Shown here one piece after another: positions 52,919 to 61,868 of a stretch of DNA of 64,000 nucleotides. The DNA is from Brevundimonas huaxiensis. Its GTDB lineage: Bacteria > Pseudomonadota > Alphaproteobacteria > Caulobacterales > Caulobacteraceae. The DNA lies in NCBI RefSeq assembly GCF_014218725.1, contig NZ_JABBJE010000002.1, positions 62,001-126,000 of the forward strand, written 5' to 3'. Made by a program: the position numbers and the translations under genes. A model generated the notes under the pieces. The model made no database searches. It saw nothing but the letters and a program-made list of their open reading frames with translations, and had not been told where the DNA came from. How positions within the stretch are numbered: the stretch's first letter is position 1; each line of letters starts with the position of its first letter.

Positions 52919-53797
52919 TCAGAGCAGACCCGCGATCGCCTCGCGCGCGGCGTCGCCCAGGTCGGGACGTTTCAGGGCCAGGGCGACGTTGGCGCGCAAC
53001 AGGCCGATCTTGTCGCCGCAGTCGTGTGTGACGCCCGCATATTCCACGGCGGTGAAGCTCTGGTCCGCCATCAGTCGCGCCATGGCGTCGGTCAGCTGGA
53101 TCTCGCCGCCCGCGCCCTTTTCCTGCGTCGCCAGCAGGTCGAAGATTTCCGGCTGCAGGATGTAACGGCCTGAGATCGACAGGTTGGACGGCGCGGTTCC
53201 GGCGGCGGGCTTTTCGACCATGCCCTTCATGACGATGCGCGAACCGTCGCGGCTGACCGGATCGACGATGCCGTATTTGTGGGTCTGATCTTCGGGGACG
53301 GATTCCACGCCGATGATGTTGCCGCCGGTTTCGGCATAGACCTCGGCCAACTGCTTCAGGGCGCCGGGCTGAGAATCCACGATCACGTCGGGCAGGATGA
53401 CGGCGAAGGGCTCGTGGCCGATGATGTCGCGCGCGCACCAGACGGCGTGGCCCAGGCCCTTGGGCTGCATCTGGCGGGTGAAGCTCATCTCCCCGGCCGA
53501 GGCCAGTTCGGCGTTCATCATCTCCAGGATGTCGGTCTTGCCCTTGGCCTGAAGCTGGGCTTCCAGCTCGATCTGGTGATCGAAATAGTCCTCGATGGCG
53601 CCCTTGGAGCGGCCGGTGACGAAGACGATGTGCTCGATCCCGGCTTCGCGCGCCTCTTCGACGATGTAGGACAGGATCGGCCGGTCGACGACGTTCAGCA
53701 GTTCCTTGGGGGTCGTCTTGGTTCCGGGCAGGACCCGGGTGCCGAGGCCCGCGACGGGCAGTACGGCCTTGCGCAGGCGCGCGGGCGTGGTGGTCAT
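52919..53797 (-). CDS. galU: UTP-glucose-1-phosphate uridylyltransferase
   Basis: Makes UDP-glucose for envelope polysaccharides. The nucleotide-binding AVLPVAGLGTRVLPGTKTTPKELL opens the protein, and YIVEEAREAGIEHIVFVTGR follows. The Asp/Glu metal site and ESVPEDQTHKYGIV complete the fold. 292 residues. The ATG at 53797 is chosen; a TTG directly before it would add one residue. No sugar genes are adjacent. Confidence 0.95.
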   Translation of the reverse strand: MTTTPARLRKAVLPVAGLGTRVLPGTKTTPKELLNVVDRPILSYIVEEAREAGIEHIVFVTGRSKGAIEDYFDHQIELEAQLQAKGKTDILEMMNAELASAGEMSFTRQMQPKGLGHAVWCARDIIGHEPFAVILPDVIVDSQPGALKQLAEVYAETGGNIIGVESVPEDQTHKYGIVDPVSRDGSRIVMKGMVEKPAAGTAPSNLSISGRYILQPEIFDLLATQEKGAGGEIQLTDAMARLMADQSFTAVEYAGVTHDCGDKIGLLRANVALALKRPDLGDAAREAIAGLL

Positions 53798-53892
53798 CAA
53801 ATCATCCTGACAGCTATCCCGCCCCTTCTACGGCCTCGTGCGCTTCAGTTGAAGCGCTTCGCGCTTCAACGGGGCGAACCGGTGAAAGAAGG

Positions 53893-53917
53893 GGCGGAAC
53901 GGCGGTCGGGTTCCGCC
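53893..53917 (-). terminator. Hairpin after the PstS-like gene
   Basis: GGCGGAAC (53893-53900) pairs with GTTCCGCC (53910-53917) directly after the stop on the minus strand, followed by CCCCTTCTTTC. A second perfect hairpin, TTGAAGCGC/GCGCTTCAA, lies at 53849-53869. T-runs are weak. Confidence 0.45.
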
Positions 53918-54985
53918 TTATTTGGCGGGGCGGGCCATCGGGGTCATGGCGGCGATGGTCGCGCGCTGGGCCAGCAGTTGGTCTTCCGGCAGCGGGATCA
54001 GGCCGCGGTCGGCCAGGTAGCCGCCCTTGCCGGCGGCGCCTTCCGACAGGAACTCCTGCACGAACTGCTGCAGGCCCGGAATGACGCCGATATGGGCCTT
54101 CTTCACATAGATGTAGAGGCTGCGCGACAGCGGATATTCGCCGCTGGCGATGGTGTCGGCGGTCGGGGCGACGCCGTCGATGGTCTCGGCCTTCACCGTA
54201 TCCAGGTTCTGTTCCAGGAACGAATAGCCGAACACGCCCAGCGAACCCGGCGTGCGGGTCAGGGTCTGGACGATGGCGTTGTCGTTCTCGCCGGAATCGA
54301 TCCAGGCGCCGTCTTCGCGCAGGGTGTGGGCGATGGCTTCGAACCGATCCTTGTCGCCTTCGATCGCCTTGACGGCCGGCACCAGCTTGGCGCCCGGCGT
54401 CATGCCCAGCTCCAGGAAGGCGTCGCGCGTGCCCGAGGTGGGCGGCGGGCCATAGACCTGGATGCGCTGGTTCGGCAGGCCGGCGTTGACCTGGTTCCAG
54501 GTCTTGGCCGGATTGGCGACGAACTGACCGTCAGCGCCCGGCACTTCCTTGGCCAGGCCCTCGTAGAGGTCATTCAGTTCGAAGTTGAAGCCGTTGCCGT
54601 TACGGGCCGTGGCGATGACGATGCCGTCGAAGCCGATCTTGATCTCGACGATGTCGGTGACGCCGTTCTTGGCGCACAGGTCGAACTCGGACTGCTTCAT
54701 CTGACGCGAGGCGTTGGCGATGTCCGGGGTGGTCGGGCCGACGCCCTGGCAGAAGGCCTGGATGCCGCCGCCGGTGCCCAGCGATTCGACGCGCGGCGCC
54801 GCGCCGCCCGAACCGCGCGCGAAGGTCTCGGCGACCCGCGTGGCGAAGGGGAAGACGGTCGACGAACCGGCCGCCCAGATGCCGGAGCGCGCGCCGGAGG
54901 CGGAGCCGCCCCCGCCGTTATCGCCACAGGCCGCCAGGGCCAGAAGGGCGGCGGCCGAAGCCGCCAGTTTCAGTGTGCGGATCAT
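53918..54985 (-). CDS. pstS: PstS-like phosphate-binding lipoprotein
   Basis: Periplasmic substrate-binding protein. A lipobox (LLALAAC) ends the signal peptide; the mature domain has the PstS-type AAGSSTVFPFATRVAE, GTGGGI, FDGIVIA and PPPTSGTRDAF phosphate-contacting segments. 355 residues. There is no pstCAB beside it; instead phnCDE lies upstream. A Pho-box-like site precedes it. It may be an orphan binding protein or a PstS used with an ABC system elsewhere. Confidence 0.85.
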   Translation of the reverse strand: MIRTLKLAASAAALLALAACGDNGGGGSASGARSGIWAAGSSTVFPFATRVAETFARGSGGAAPRVESLGTGGGIQAFCQGVGPTTPDIANASRQMKQSEFDLCAKNGVTDIVEIKIGFDGIVIATARNGNGFNFELNDLYEGLAKEVPGADGQFVANPAKTWNQVNAGLPNQRIQVYGPPPTSGTRDAFLELGMTPGAKLVPAVKAIEGDKDRFEAIAHTLREDGAWIDSGENDNAIVQTLTRTPGSLGVFGYSFLEQNLDTVKAETIDGVAPTADTIASGEYPLSRSLYIYVKKAHIGVIPGLQQFVQEFLSEGAAGKGGYLADRGLIPLPEDQLLAQRATIAAMTPMARPAK

Positions 54986-55023
54986 CCAAGGCTCTCCCTG
55001 AGCATCGATTTCGCGATGCTTAG

Positions 55024-55052
55024 AGCAGAGGATTATGACAGTCCCGCGAAAG
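55024..55052 (-). promoter_or_regulatory. Pho-box-like sequence upstream of pstS
   Basis: On the minus strand a perfect CTGTCAT half-site (55041-55035) flanked at 11-base spacing by weaker halves CTTTCGC and CTCTGCT. About 50 bases before the pstS ATG and just after the phnE stop. PhoB dependence is inferred. Confidence 0.35.
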
Positions 55053-55064
55053 GGACCGCCGCCG

Positions 55065-55877
55065 CTACAGCAGGCGGCGGCGCATCACCTGCGACAGGGT
55101 GTCGATCAGGGTCACGGCGACCACGACGACGATCACGATGGCCGAGACGGCGCGGAAATCGAAGGCGTTCATGCTGTCGAACAGCACCTGGCCGATGCCG
55201 CCCGCGCCGATCAGACCCAGCACAGTCGCGGACCGGCTGTTGGATTCGAAACGGTACAGGGCGAACGACGTCCACAGCGGCGCAACCTGAGGCAGGACGC
55301 CCCAGACGATCTCGTGCAACTTGCCCGCGCCGGTGGCGCGCACGCCCTCGACCGGACCCTTGTCGATCGACTCGACGGCTTCCGAGAACAGCTTGGCCAG
55401 AACCCCGGCCGTATTCAGGGTGATGGCCAGGACGCCCGCCAAAGGCCCCAGGCCCACGGCGGTCACGAACAGCAGGCCGATCACCAGATCCGGCACCGAA
55501 CGCAGCAGGTTCATGATCCAGCGCACGGGCGTCACGACCCAGACGGGCGCGATGTTGCGCGCCGCCGCCAGACCCAGCGGAATGCCCAGGATCACGGCCA
55601 GGAAGGTGCCCCACAGGGCGATCTGCACCGTCTCCCACATCTTGGCGACGAACATCTTCCAGTCGCTGAAGTCGGGACGAAGCAGATCGTGGACGAACAG
55701 CTGGGTGCTGTCGTTGCCGGCGAACAGGCGCGAGATGTTGCCCAGATCGACAGCGTCGATGCTGTACAGCAGCACGGCGGCGACGCCGCCCCACACCAGG
55801 ACGTCGGCGACCCAGGCGAGGACGGACTTCTTGGGCGCCGCCGGAATCGCGACGGCAGGAGACGCGACTGCGGTCAA
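55065..55877 (-). CDS. phnE: Phosphonate ABC transporter permease PhnE
   Basis: Inner-membrane permease of 270 residues with about six TM helices. The EAA loop reads AVESIDKGPVEGVRATGAGKLHEIVWGVLPQ, typical of PhnE. The start is a TTG overlapping the phnD stop (TTGA); no ATG is nearby. Last gene of phnC-phnD-phnE. The transporter may import phosphonates, phosphite or related compounds. Confidence 0.88.
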   Translation of the reverse strand: MTAVASPAVAIPAAPKKSVLAWVADVLVWGGVAAVLLYSIDAVDLGNISRLFAGNDSTQLFVHDLLRPDFSDWKMFVAKMWETVQIALWGTFLAVILGIPLGLAAARNIAPVWVVTPVRWIMNLLRSVPDLVIGLLFVTAVGLGPLAGVLAITLNTAGVLAKLFSEAVESIDKGPVEGVRATGAGKLHEIVWGVLPQVAPLWTSFALYRFESNSRSATVLGLIGAGGIGQVLFDSMNAFDFRAVSAIVIVVVVAVTLIDTLSQVMRRRLL

Positions 55878-56902
55878 GGCCGGACCTCACGCAGGCTGCG
55901 CAGGCGTTGAAGCTCGCGCTCGGCGGCGGCGGCGGCGGCCGTATCGCCCTTGGCGCGGGCCTCGCCCAGTTTCTGGTCGGCGATCATTTCGCGGATCGGG
56001 TCCAGATAGCTGTCGTCGGCGGCGGTGAAGCGGGAATATTCCAGGTCCGCCAGAACCTTGCGCTGCCGCTCGGCCTCGGCGCCTTCGCCCTGGCCATAGG
56101 TCAGGAAGAAGCTGCGGATCTTTTCCTTCAGCGCCGGATCCAGGTCCTCGCGCACGACGATGCCGCTTTCGGGGATTGGCGGCGAGGTCCAGATTTCCTC
56201 GATCTGGCCGGCCAGCTGCGGGTTCTCCTTGCGCATGAAGATGGTGTTCACGCTGTTGGAGGTGGCTACGTCGATCACGCCGGTCGCCACGCCGAAGGCG
56301 TTGGCCTGGTGGTTGGCCGAGCGCACGGTCTTGAAGCACTGGCTGGGGACCACGCCGCGCGGATTGAACAGGAAGGTCAGCGGGGCCAGTGTGCCCGACG
56401 TCGATTGGGCGTCGCCGATGCCGAAGTTGTACTTCTTGCCGCACGCCATGACCTGATCCAGCGTGATGCCCGACCCTTTCTTGACGATCAGGGTGGACTG
56501 ATAGCTGTCCAGACCCTCGCGGTTGACGGTGCGGGCGATGACCTCGGCCTTGGCGCGGTCGATGGCCTCGACCTCAGGTTTGGCCGAGAACCAGCCCACC
56601 TGGGTGTGGTTGCCGCGCATGGCCTCGACCAGGACGGTGTAGTTTGAGCCGAAATAGGGCTTCACTGGCACGCCGATGGCCTTGGACATGTCGTCCAGCA
56701 GCGGCTGCCACAGCGGGCCGGCCGAGGCCTGGCCTTCGGCGGACAGGATCGAGAAGGTGATCTCGCTCGCTGCGCCGCCCGCAGCCTTCTTGTCCTCGCC
56801 GCCGCCGCAGGCCGCCAGGCCCAGGATCATGACGGCGGCGCCGGCCGCAGCAAACAGGCGGCCAAAAGCCTTGGGCTTGGGGGAAATGCGCGACAGGCTC
56901 AT
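55874..56902 (-). CDS. phnD: Phosphonate ABC transporter substrate-binding protein PhnD
   Basis: Substrate-binding protein of 342 residues. A signal peptide with lipobox (ILGLAAC) is followed by the PhnD fold: WQPLLDDMSKAIGVPVKPYFGSNYTVLVEAMR, and VARTVNREGLDSYQSTLI. YSAEGQ-type contacts near the N-terminus (SILSAEGQAS) match the group. Overlaps phnC by four bases (ATGA) and phnE by four. The C-terminus carries a charged coil. Ligand unknown. Confidence 0.9.
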   Translation of the reverse strand: MSLSRISPKPKAFGRLFAAAGAAVMILGLAACGGGEDKKAAGGAASEITFSILSAEGQASAGPLWQPLLDDMSKAIGVPVKPYFGSNYTVLVEAMRGNHTQVGWFSAKPEVEAIDRAKAEVIARTVNREGLDSYQSTLIVKKGSGITLDQVMACGKKYNFGIGDAQSTSGTLAPLTFLFNPRGVVPSQCFKTVRSANHQANAFGVATGVIDVATSNSVNTIFMRKENPQLAGQIEEIWTSPPIPESGIVVREDLDPALKEKIRSFFLTYGQGEGAEAERQRKVLADLEYSRFTAADDSYLDPIREMIADQKLGEARAKGDTAAAAAAERELQRLRSLREVRP

Positions 56903-57708
56903 GCCTTGGTCTCCCAGAACGCGTCCTCGAATTCGGGACCGTAGATTTCGATCAGGCGCTTTTGGTCCAGCGCCGTGGACGGGCCGTCATAGACGATCTT
57001 GCCGCCTTGCAGGGCGATGACGCGGTCGCAGTAGCGGATGGCGTAGTCGACCTGGTGCAGGGTGACGATCACCCCCATGCCGTCGCGCTTGTTCAGCTCG
57101 ACCAGCAGTTCCATCACCTTGCGGGCGGACACCGGGTCCAGCGAGGCGACGGGTTCATCGGCCAGAATGGCCTTGGCGCCCTGCACGATGGCGCGGGCGA
57201 TGGCGCCGCGCTGCTGCTGACCGCCGGACAGGGTGTTGGCGCGCTGGGCGGCGTAGTCGCTGACGCCGACGCGGTGCAGGGCCGCCATGGCCTTGTCCTT
57301 GTCCGCCTGCGGCCACAGGCCCAGCAGGCCCTTCCATCCGGGCAGACGCCCCAGCGCGCCCAGCATGACGTTGGAGAACAGGCTCAGGCGACCGACCAGA
57401 TTGAACTGCTGGAAGATCATGCCCAGCTTGCTGCGCGCCTTGCGCACGGCGCCGGTGACCCGCCCGTCCTTCTGCACAGTCTCGCCGAACACCTGGATGG
57501 TGCCGGCGCCGGCGTCGATCGACTGCAGGCCGGTGATGGAGCGGAGCAGGGTGGACTTGCCCGAACCGGACGGACCGATCAGGGCGACCATTTCGCCGGA
57601 GGCCACGGAAATCGAGACGCCGTCCAGCGCCTTTCGCGATCCGAAGGTCTTCGACACGTCACGCGCCAGGACTAGCCCAGGGGCGGCGGCGGCTGCGGAT
57701 GAACTCAT
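56899..57708 (-). CDS. phnC: Phosphonate ABC transporter ATP-binding protein PhnC
   Basis: ABC ATPase of 269 residues. Walker A GPSGSGKSTLLRSI, Q-loop FQQFNLV, signature LSGGQQQRGAIARA, Walker B AILADEPVASLDP, His switch TLHQVD. The KTFGSRKALDGVS opening and the GVS-DYAAQRAN segment favour PhnC over other importers. First gene of the phnCDE operon, about 90 bases from the DUF2254 gene stop. Confidence 0.93.
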   Translation of the reverse strand: MSSSAAAAAPGLVLARDVSKTFGSRKALDGVSISVASGEMVALIGPSGSGKSTLLRSITGLQSIDAGAGTIQVFGETVQKDGRVTGAVRKARSKLGMIFQQFNLVGRLSLFSNVMLGALGRLPGWKGLLGLWPQADKDKAMAALHRVGVSDYAAQRANTLSGGQQQRGAIARAIVQGAKAILADEPVASLDPVSARKVMELLVELNKRDGMGVIVTLHQVDYAIRYCDRVIALQGGKIVYDGPSTALDQKRLIEIYGPEFEDAFWETKA

Positions 57709-57799
57709 GAACTCGCTAGGAGGCTATGGCGAAGGGGCGCCGCAATAAGCTGAAATCACGCTTGGGCAAGTCTTAATCGCACGGGGCGTAGGATTTCGT

Positions 57800-59023
57800 C
57801 TAGTCCGCCCTTACGGTCTCGCCCAGGCCGCAACGCCGCAGAAGCGCCCCGTCCGCCGCGTTCTGGGGCTGCGCCGCCTGTAGCAGCCGGGCGTCCATGG
57901 CCAGCGCCGGACCCGCCAGAACCGGATGGACCGACAGCGACGCCAGGGCCTTGCGCAGTCTGATGGCGGCCGTCAGATCGTGGGCCCCATGCCGCAGGAC
58001 CGGGCCGAAGATGTCGTCCAGCAGCTCGGAGGCGTCCAGCGCCTCGGCCAGAACGCGGTCACACTCCGCCACCTTTTCGGTTCTCTGATCGGCCCACTGA
58101 TCCAGCAGCCGAACGCCTGATCCGACGACGCACACGACCGTGCCGATGTCGTTGACGGCGCTCGACAGCGCCTTGTCGGCGATCTCGCCCAGGACGATCA
58201 GGCCATAGCGCGGATCCTGATCGAACGACCGTTCCCGACCTAGGATGAAGGCGCTGAGCACCGCATCTGGGGCGATCTTGTCGCCGTCCAGACGCGCCAA
58301 GGGTTCGCCCCGCATGCGAAAGGCGCCAGGCCGCGCCAGAATCTGGACCCGCGCATCCGCCCGTTCCGCCAGCGTCTGCAGGTGCTGGACATCGACGTTC
58401 AGGACGTAGCCGGTCGACGCCGCCGCGACGATCCGGCCTTGCGACAACGTGCCCGACGCAGCGCCCATTCGCGGTCGTTCCGCGTCCGCCTTCAGCGCCT
58501 TGGCCGCCTCGGCCTCGACCCGCTCGACGGTATGGCTGAGCCGCGCCAGACTGGTCAGGCGGCTTACCCAGGTCAGAAGACGAAAGGCCACCAACGCCAC
58601 GACGCCAAGGCTGAAGACGAAGATGATCGCTCGTCCGCCCGGACCATAATACTGGGCGTTGATCGCGGTGACGCCGACGATGGCGTAGAGAAAGGCCCCG
58701 ACGAAGGTGGACAGGGCCTTTTGCGTGCTTTCGTCGCCGGTGATCAGGGCGGCGGCTCGTGGAGTCGCTGCGCTCGACACGCTTGTGTAGGCGGTGACCA
58801 TGGCGCCCAGCGAAAAGGTCGCCACCGCCAGAAGGCTGGACGCTAAGATCGTCAGCACCGCCTCCACGGAATCGCCGCCGAACCGTTCGGCCAGAACGTC
58901 GGGGGCGAACGGCGCGCCCCACGCCCCGGCCAATGCGGCGATCACGCCAAGAGCGGCATACAGGCTGGCGCGCCACCACAGTTGCCGCGACAGGCGACGA
59001 AACAGAAAGATCCAGCGATTCAT
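57800..59023 (-). CDS. DUF2254 membrane protein
   Basis: A 407-residue inner-membrane protein: about four TM helices in the first 150 residues (YAALGVIAALAGAWGAPF, AVLTILASSLLAVATFSLGAMV, FVGAFLYAIVGVTAI, AIIFVFSLGVVALVAFRLL), then a soluble C-terminal domain. The TFSLGAMVTAYTSVSSAATPRA stretch is a recognisable family segment. Function unknown. It is divergent from the ornithine decarboxylase gene. Confidence 0.85.
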   Translation of the reverse strand: MNRWIFLFRRLSRQLWWRASLYAALGVIAALAGAWGAPFAPDVLAERFGGDSVEAVLTILASSLLAVATFSLGAMVTAYTSVSSAATPRAAALITGDESTQKALSTFVGAFLYAIVGVTAINAQYYGPGGRAIIFVFSLGVVALVAFRLLTWVSRLTSLARLSHTVERVEAEAAKALKADAERPRMGAASGTLSQGRIVAAASTGYVLNVDVQHLQTLAERADARVQILARPGAFRMRGEPLARLDGDKIAPDAVLSAFILGRERSFDQDPRYGLIVLGEIADKALSSAVNDIGTVVCVVGSGVRLLDQWADQRTEKVAECDRVLAEALDASELLDDIFGPVLRHGAHDLTAAIRLRKALASLSVHPVLAGPALAMDARLLQAAQPQNAADGALLRRCGLGETVRAD

Positions 59024-59227
59024 GACGGTCCCCTCGAAAGCCTAACGCAGCCGTTGGTCGCCAGTTTCCCCGACGCTTCGCACAGCTTCTTGCTGGCCCC
59101 GCCATGAAAAAACCTCTTTACATGACAGTCGCGCGTCCCCATATCGCGCTCTCCGGCGGACCCCGTAGGTCCTGTCTGCGCCGCTAACGCCGGTCTGGGT
59201 TTAACAATTAGCAGGGGGTTACGTGAA

Positions 59228-60493
59228 TTGCGCACGTATCAGCTTCCCCTGGACCTGGTCCGTGAGCGGTCCCCTGAACGTCCCGTCGCCCTCGTGCGGC
59301 CGCGTTCGGTTTCCGTAGCGGCGCGCTGGTTCCAGGATAATCTAAAGGCCGACGTCTTCTACGCTGTGAAGGCCAACCCTTCGCGCTGGGTCGTTGAAAC
59401 CCTGATCGAGGCCGGCGTTCGCGGCTTCGACGTGGCGTCTATCGCCGAGATCGAGCTGGTTCGCTCGGTCAGCCATGACGTTCGCCTGGCCTTCATGCAT
59501 CCGGTCAAGAGCCGCTCTGCGATCACCAAGGCCTATTTCGATCACGGCGTGCGCACCTTCTCGCTCGACTGCATCGACGAGCTGAACAAGATCCTCGACG
59601 CCACCGGCGGGGCGGACGACCTGAACCTGATCGTGCGCATGGCCGTCTCGGCCGACGGCGCCGCCTATACGCTGTCGGGCAAGTTCGGCGTGTCGTCGGA
59701 TCAGGCGCCGGCCCTGCTGATGGCGACGCGCCAGGCGGTCAAGGACGGCCTGATGGGCGTTTCCTTCCACGTCGGCAGCCAGTGCATGCGCCCGACCGCC
59801 TATCAGGCCGCCATGGCCCAGGTCGGCCGGTCGATCAGCCGTGCGGGCGTGATCGTCGATATCGTCGATGTCGGCGGCGGCTTCCCGTCCGTCTATCCGG
59901 GCATGGTCCCGCCGGACATGAGCGAATACGCCGACGCCATCCATCGCGGCTTCAACGAGATGCCGGTGTCGGAAACGACCGAGCTGTGGTGCGAGCCCGG
60001 CCGGGCGCTGGTCGCCGAATCCTCGTCGATCCTGGCCCGTGTCGACCTGCGCAAGGGCGACGCCCTTTATTTGAACGACGGCTCCTACGGCTCGCTGTTC
60101 GACGCGACCCACTCGCGCTGGCCCTTCCCGACCAAGCTGGTCCGGGACGGCGAAAGCGCGGGCGAGCTGAAGGCGTTTCAGTTCTACGGCCCGACCTGCG
60201 ATTCCATCGACCATATGCCGGGACCCTTCTGGCTGCCGGCCGATGTGCGCGAAGGCGACTTCATCGAAATCGGCATGCTGGGCGCCTATGGCGTCGCCAT
60301 GTCGACCGGCTTCAACGGCTATGGCGAACACGACATCGCCGCGGTCGAGGACGCCCCGATGGCCTCGCTGTACGGTCTGGCCCCGCGTTCCATCCCCACC
60401 GTGCGCACCACGGCGGAAGAGAACGCCCGTAAGGTCGTGCGCCTGTCACGTCCCAAGGGTAAGGCCGGTCAGCGCAAGTCGCGCCGGAAGTAG
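59228..60493 (+). CDS. Ornithine (lysine) decarboxylase, fold-type III PLP enzyme
   Basis: Produces putrescine (or cadaverine). PLP lysine is Lys48 in FYAVKANPSRW; the Gly-rich phosphate site is VGGGFPSVYPG; YGPTCDSIDH carries the active-site cysteine donated across the dimer. 421 residues with a basic tail (KGKAGQRKSRRK). The start is a TTG at 59228 preceded by AGGGGG; no better in-frame start exists. A deoxyhypusine synthase-family gene follows. Substrate preference between ornithine and lysine cannot be told from sequence. Confidence 0.9.
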   Translation: MRTYQLPLDLVRERSPERPVALVRPRSVSVAARWFQDNLKADVFYAVKANPSRWVVETLIEAGVRGFDVASIAEIELVRSVSHDVRLAFMHPVKSRSAITKAYFDHGVRTFSLDCIDELNKILDATGGADDLNLIVRMAVSADGAAYTLSGKFGVSSDQAPALLMATRQAVKDGLMGVSFHVGSQCMRPTAYQAAMAQVGRSISRAGVIVDIVDVGGGFPSVYPGMVPPDMSEYADAIHRGFNEMPVSETTELWCEPGRALVAESSSILARVDLRKGDALYLNDGSYGSLFDATHSRWPFPTKLVRDGESAGELKAFQFYGPTCDSIDHMPGPFWLPADVREGDFIEIGMLGAYGVAMSTGFNGYGEHDIAAVEDAPMASLYGLAPRSIPTVRTTAEENARKVVRLSRPKGKAGQRKSRRK

Positions 60494-60510
60494 CACGCTA
60501 GCACCTGCAA

Positions 60511-60613
60511 CCGTCATCCTCGGGCAAGACCCGAGGAGCGGCCCGTCTGCGTCTTCCTTGCGAGGAACGCGCGGCGGAACGTCCGGCCCTCGGATCAAGT
60601 CCGAGGGTGACGG
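60511..60613. repeat. REP-like palindromic intergenic element
   Basis: Begins with CCGTCATCCTCGGGCAAGAC and ends with its approximate inverse complement CCGAGGGTGACGG; an inner CTCGGGC-aag-CCGAG hairpin lies at 60518-60535 and CTCGGATCAAGTCCGAG at the other end. Typical of short intergenic palindromes in Caulobacterales. Confidence 0.6.
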
Positions 60614-60706
60614 CCGATGGTTGGGCGTCTATCGGTCCTGTCGGTCGCTCCGTCCCGGCACGTCTGCTTGTTCGACGGGCGCTCAAATCACAGGGAAACC
60701 GCCGAA

Positions 60707-61759
60707 ATGAACGCTCCCGTTCAATCGAACACCAAGGCCCAGCTGCTGCAGAATGTCGTCGAGCACGTCGACATCACCAGCTTCGACGCGCGCCCGATCA
60801 TCGACTCGATGCGCAAAATGTCCTTCTCGTCGCGCGACACCGCCCGCGCTGCGGATATCTTCTCGATGGCCATCGAGGACAAGGACTGCTCGCCCTGGCT
60901 GATCCTGGCCGGTTCGACCTCGGCCGGCGGCTGCATGCACGTTTACCGCGACATGGTGAAGTTGGGCATGGTCGACGCCGTGGTCGCCACCGGCGCCTCG
61001 ATCGTCGATATGGATTTCTTTGAGGCCCTGGGCTTCAAACACTATCAGGCGGCCGGCGAGGTGGACGACAACGTCCTGCGCGACAACTACATCGACCGAA
61101 TCTACGACACCTATATCGACGAGGAAGAGCTCCAGGCCTGCGACCACACCATCCTGGAGATCGCCAACCGCCTGGAGCCGCGCGGCTATTCCAGCCGCGA
61201 GTTCATCTGGGAAATGGGCAAGTGGCTCAGCGAGGGCAATGCGAAAAAGCCCGGCTCGCTGATCCAGACCGCCTATGAAGAGGGCGTGCCGATCTTCTGC
61301 CCGGCCTTCGTCGATAGCTCGGCCGGCTTCGGTCTGGTCAAGCATCAGAAGGAACGCGCCGCCGCCGGTCAGCCCTATCTGATGCTGGACGCCATCGCCG
61401 ACTTCCGCGAACTGACCGACATCAAGATCGCCGCCGGCGTCACCGGTCTGTTCATGGTCGGCGGCGGCGTGCCCAAGAACTTCGCCCAGGACACGGTCGT
61501 CTGCGCCGAAATCCTCGGTGTCGAGGCCGAGATGCACCGCTATGCGGTCCAGATCACCGTCGCCGACGTGCGCGACGGCGCCTGCTCGTCCTCGACGCTG
61601 AAAGAGGCCGCCTCCTGGGGCAAGGTCCAGACCACCCACGAACAGATGGTCTTCGCCGAAGCCACCACGGTCGTCCCCCTGATCGGCTCCGACGCCTACC
61701 ACCGCGGCGCCTGGAAGGCCCGCGACAAGCGCCGCTGGAACAAGCTGTTCGAGAAGTAA
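60707..61759 (+). CDS. Deoxyhypusine synthase-family enzyme (homospermidine/carboxyspermidine metabolism)
   Basis: A 350-residue NAD-dependent enzyme of the deoxyhypusine synthase family. The TSAGGCMHVYRDMV, GASIVDMDFFEALG and EEGVPIFCPAFVDSSAGF segments are family motifs and the catalytic lysine, Lys306 in ASWGKVQ, is retained. Bacteria lack eIF5A, so members are thought to make homospermidine or modified polyamines rather than hypusine. It lies downstream of the ornithine decarboxylase, which supports polyamine metabolism. The product is not determined. Confidence 0.87.
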   Translation: MNAPVQSNTKAQLLQNVVEHVDITSFDARPIIDSMRKMSFSSRDTARAADIFSMAIEDKDCSPWLILAGSTSAGGCMHVYRDMVKLGMVDAVVATGASIVDMDFFEALGFKHYQAAGEVDDNVLRDNYIDRIYDTYIDEEELQACDHTILEIANRLEPRGYSSREFIWEMGKWLSEGNAKKPGSLIQTAYEEGVPIFCPAFVDSSAGFGLVKHQKERAAAGQPYLMLDAIADFRELTDIKIAAGVTGLFMVGGGVPKNFAQDTVVCAEILGVEAEMHRYAVQITVADVRDGACSSSTLKEAASWGKVQTTHEQMVFAEATTVVPLIGSDAYHRGAWKARDKRRWNKLFEK

Positions 61760-61809
61760 GGCCTATTCCAAGTGAGAAAGTGGAGCCTCTGCACCCCTTT
61801 CAGTAAATG

Positions 61810-61824
61810 GAACATTTACAGAAC
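61810..61824. promoter_or_regulatory. LexA/SOS box (GAAC-N7-GAAC)
   Basis: GAAC-ATTTACA-GAAC at 61810-61824, on the other strand GTTC-N7-GTTC, the alphaproteobacterial LexA operator. It lies 45 bases before a short ORF with a strong ribosome-binding site. Confidence 0.65.
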
Positions 61825-61868
61825 ATTTAACCTTTGTCCCGAGGTTCTGTTGGGGGAAGGCTAAAAGA

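Noticed and set aside
53892..53916. GGAAC/GTTCC sequences after the PstS-like gene as EcfG promoters
   Set aside because: They form an inverted hairpin and no CGTT occurs at a 16 to 17 base spacing.
59122..59128. ATGACAG as a Pho-box half upstream of the decarboxylase
   Set aside because: No second half at 11-base spacing on either side.
59104..59187. 27-codon ORF upstream of the ornithine decarboxylase as a possible polyamine-responsive leader peptide
   Set aside because: No ribosome-binding site and no unusual composition; 27 codons open by chance are common here.
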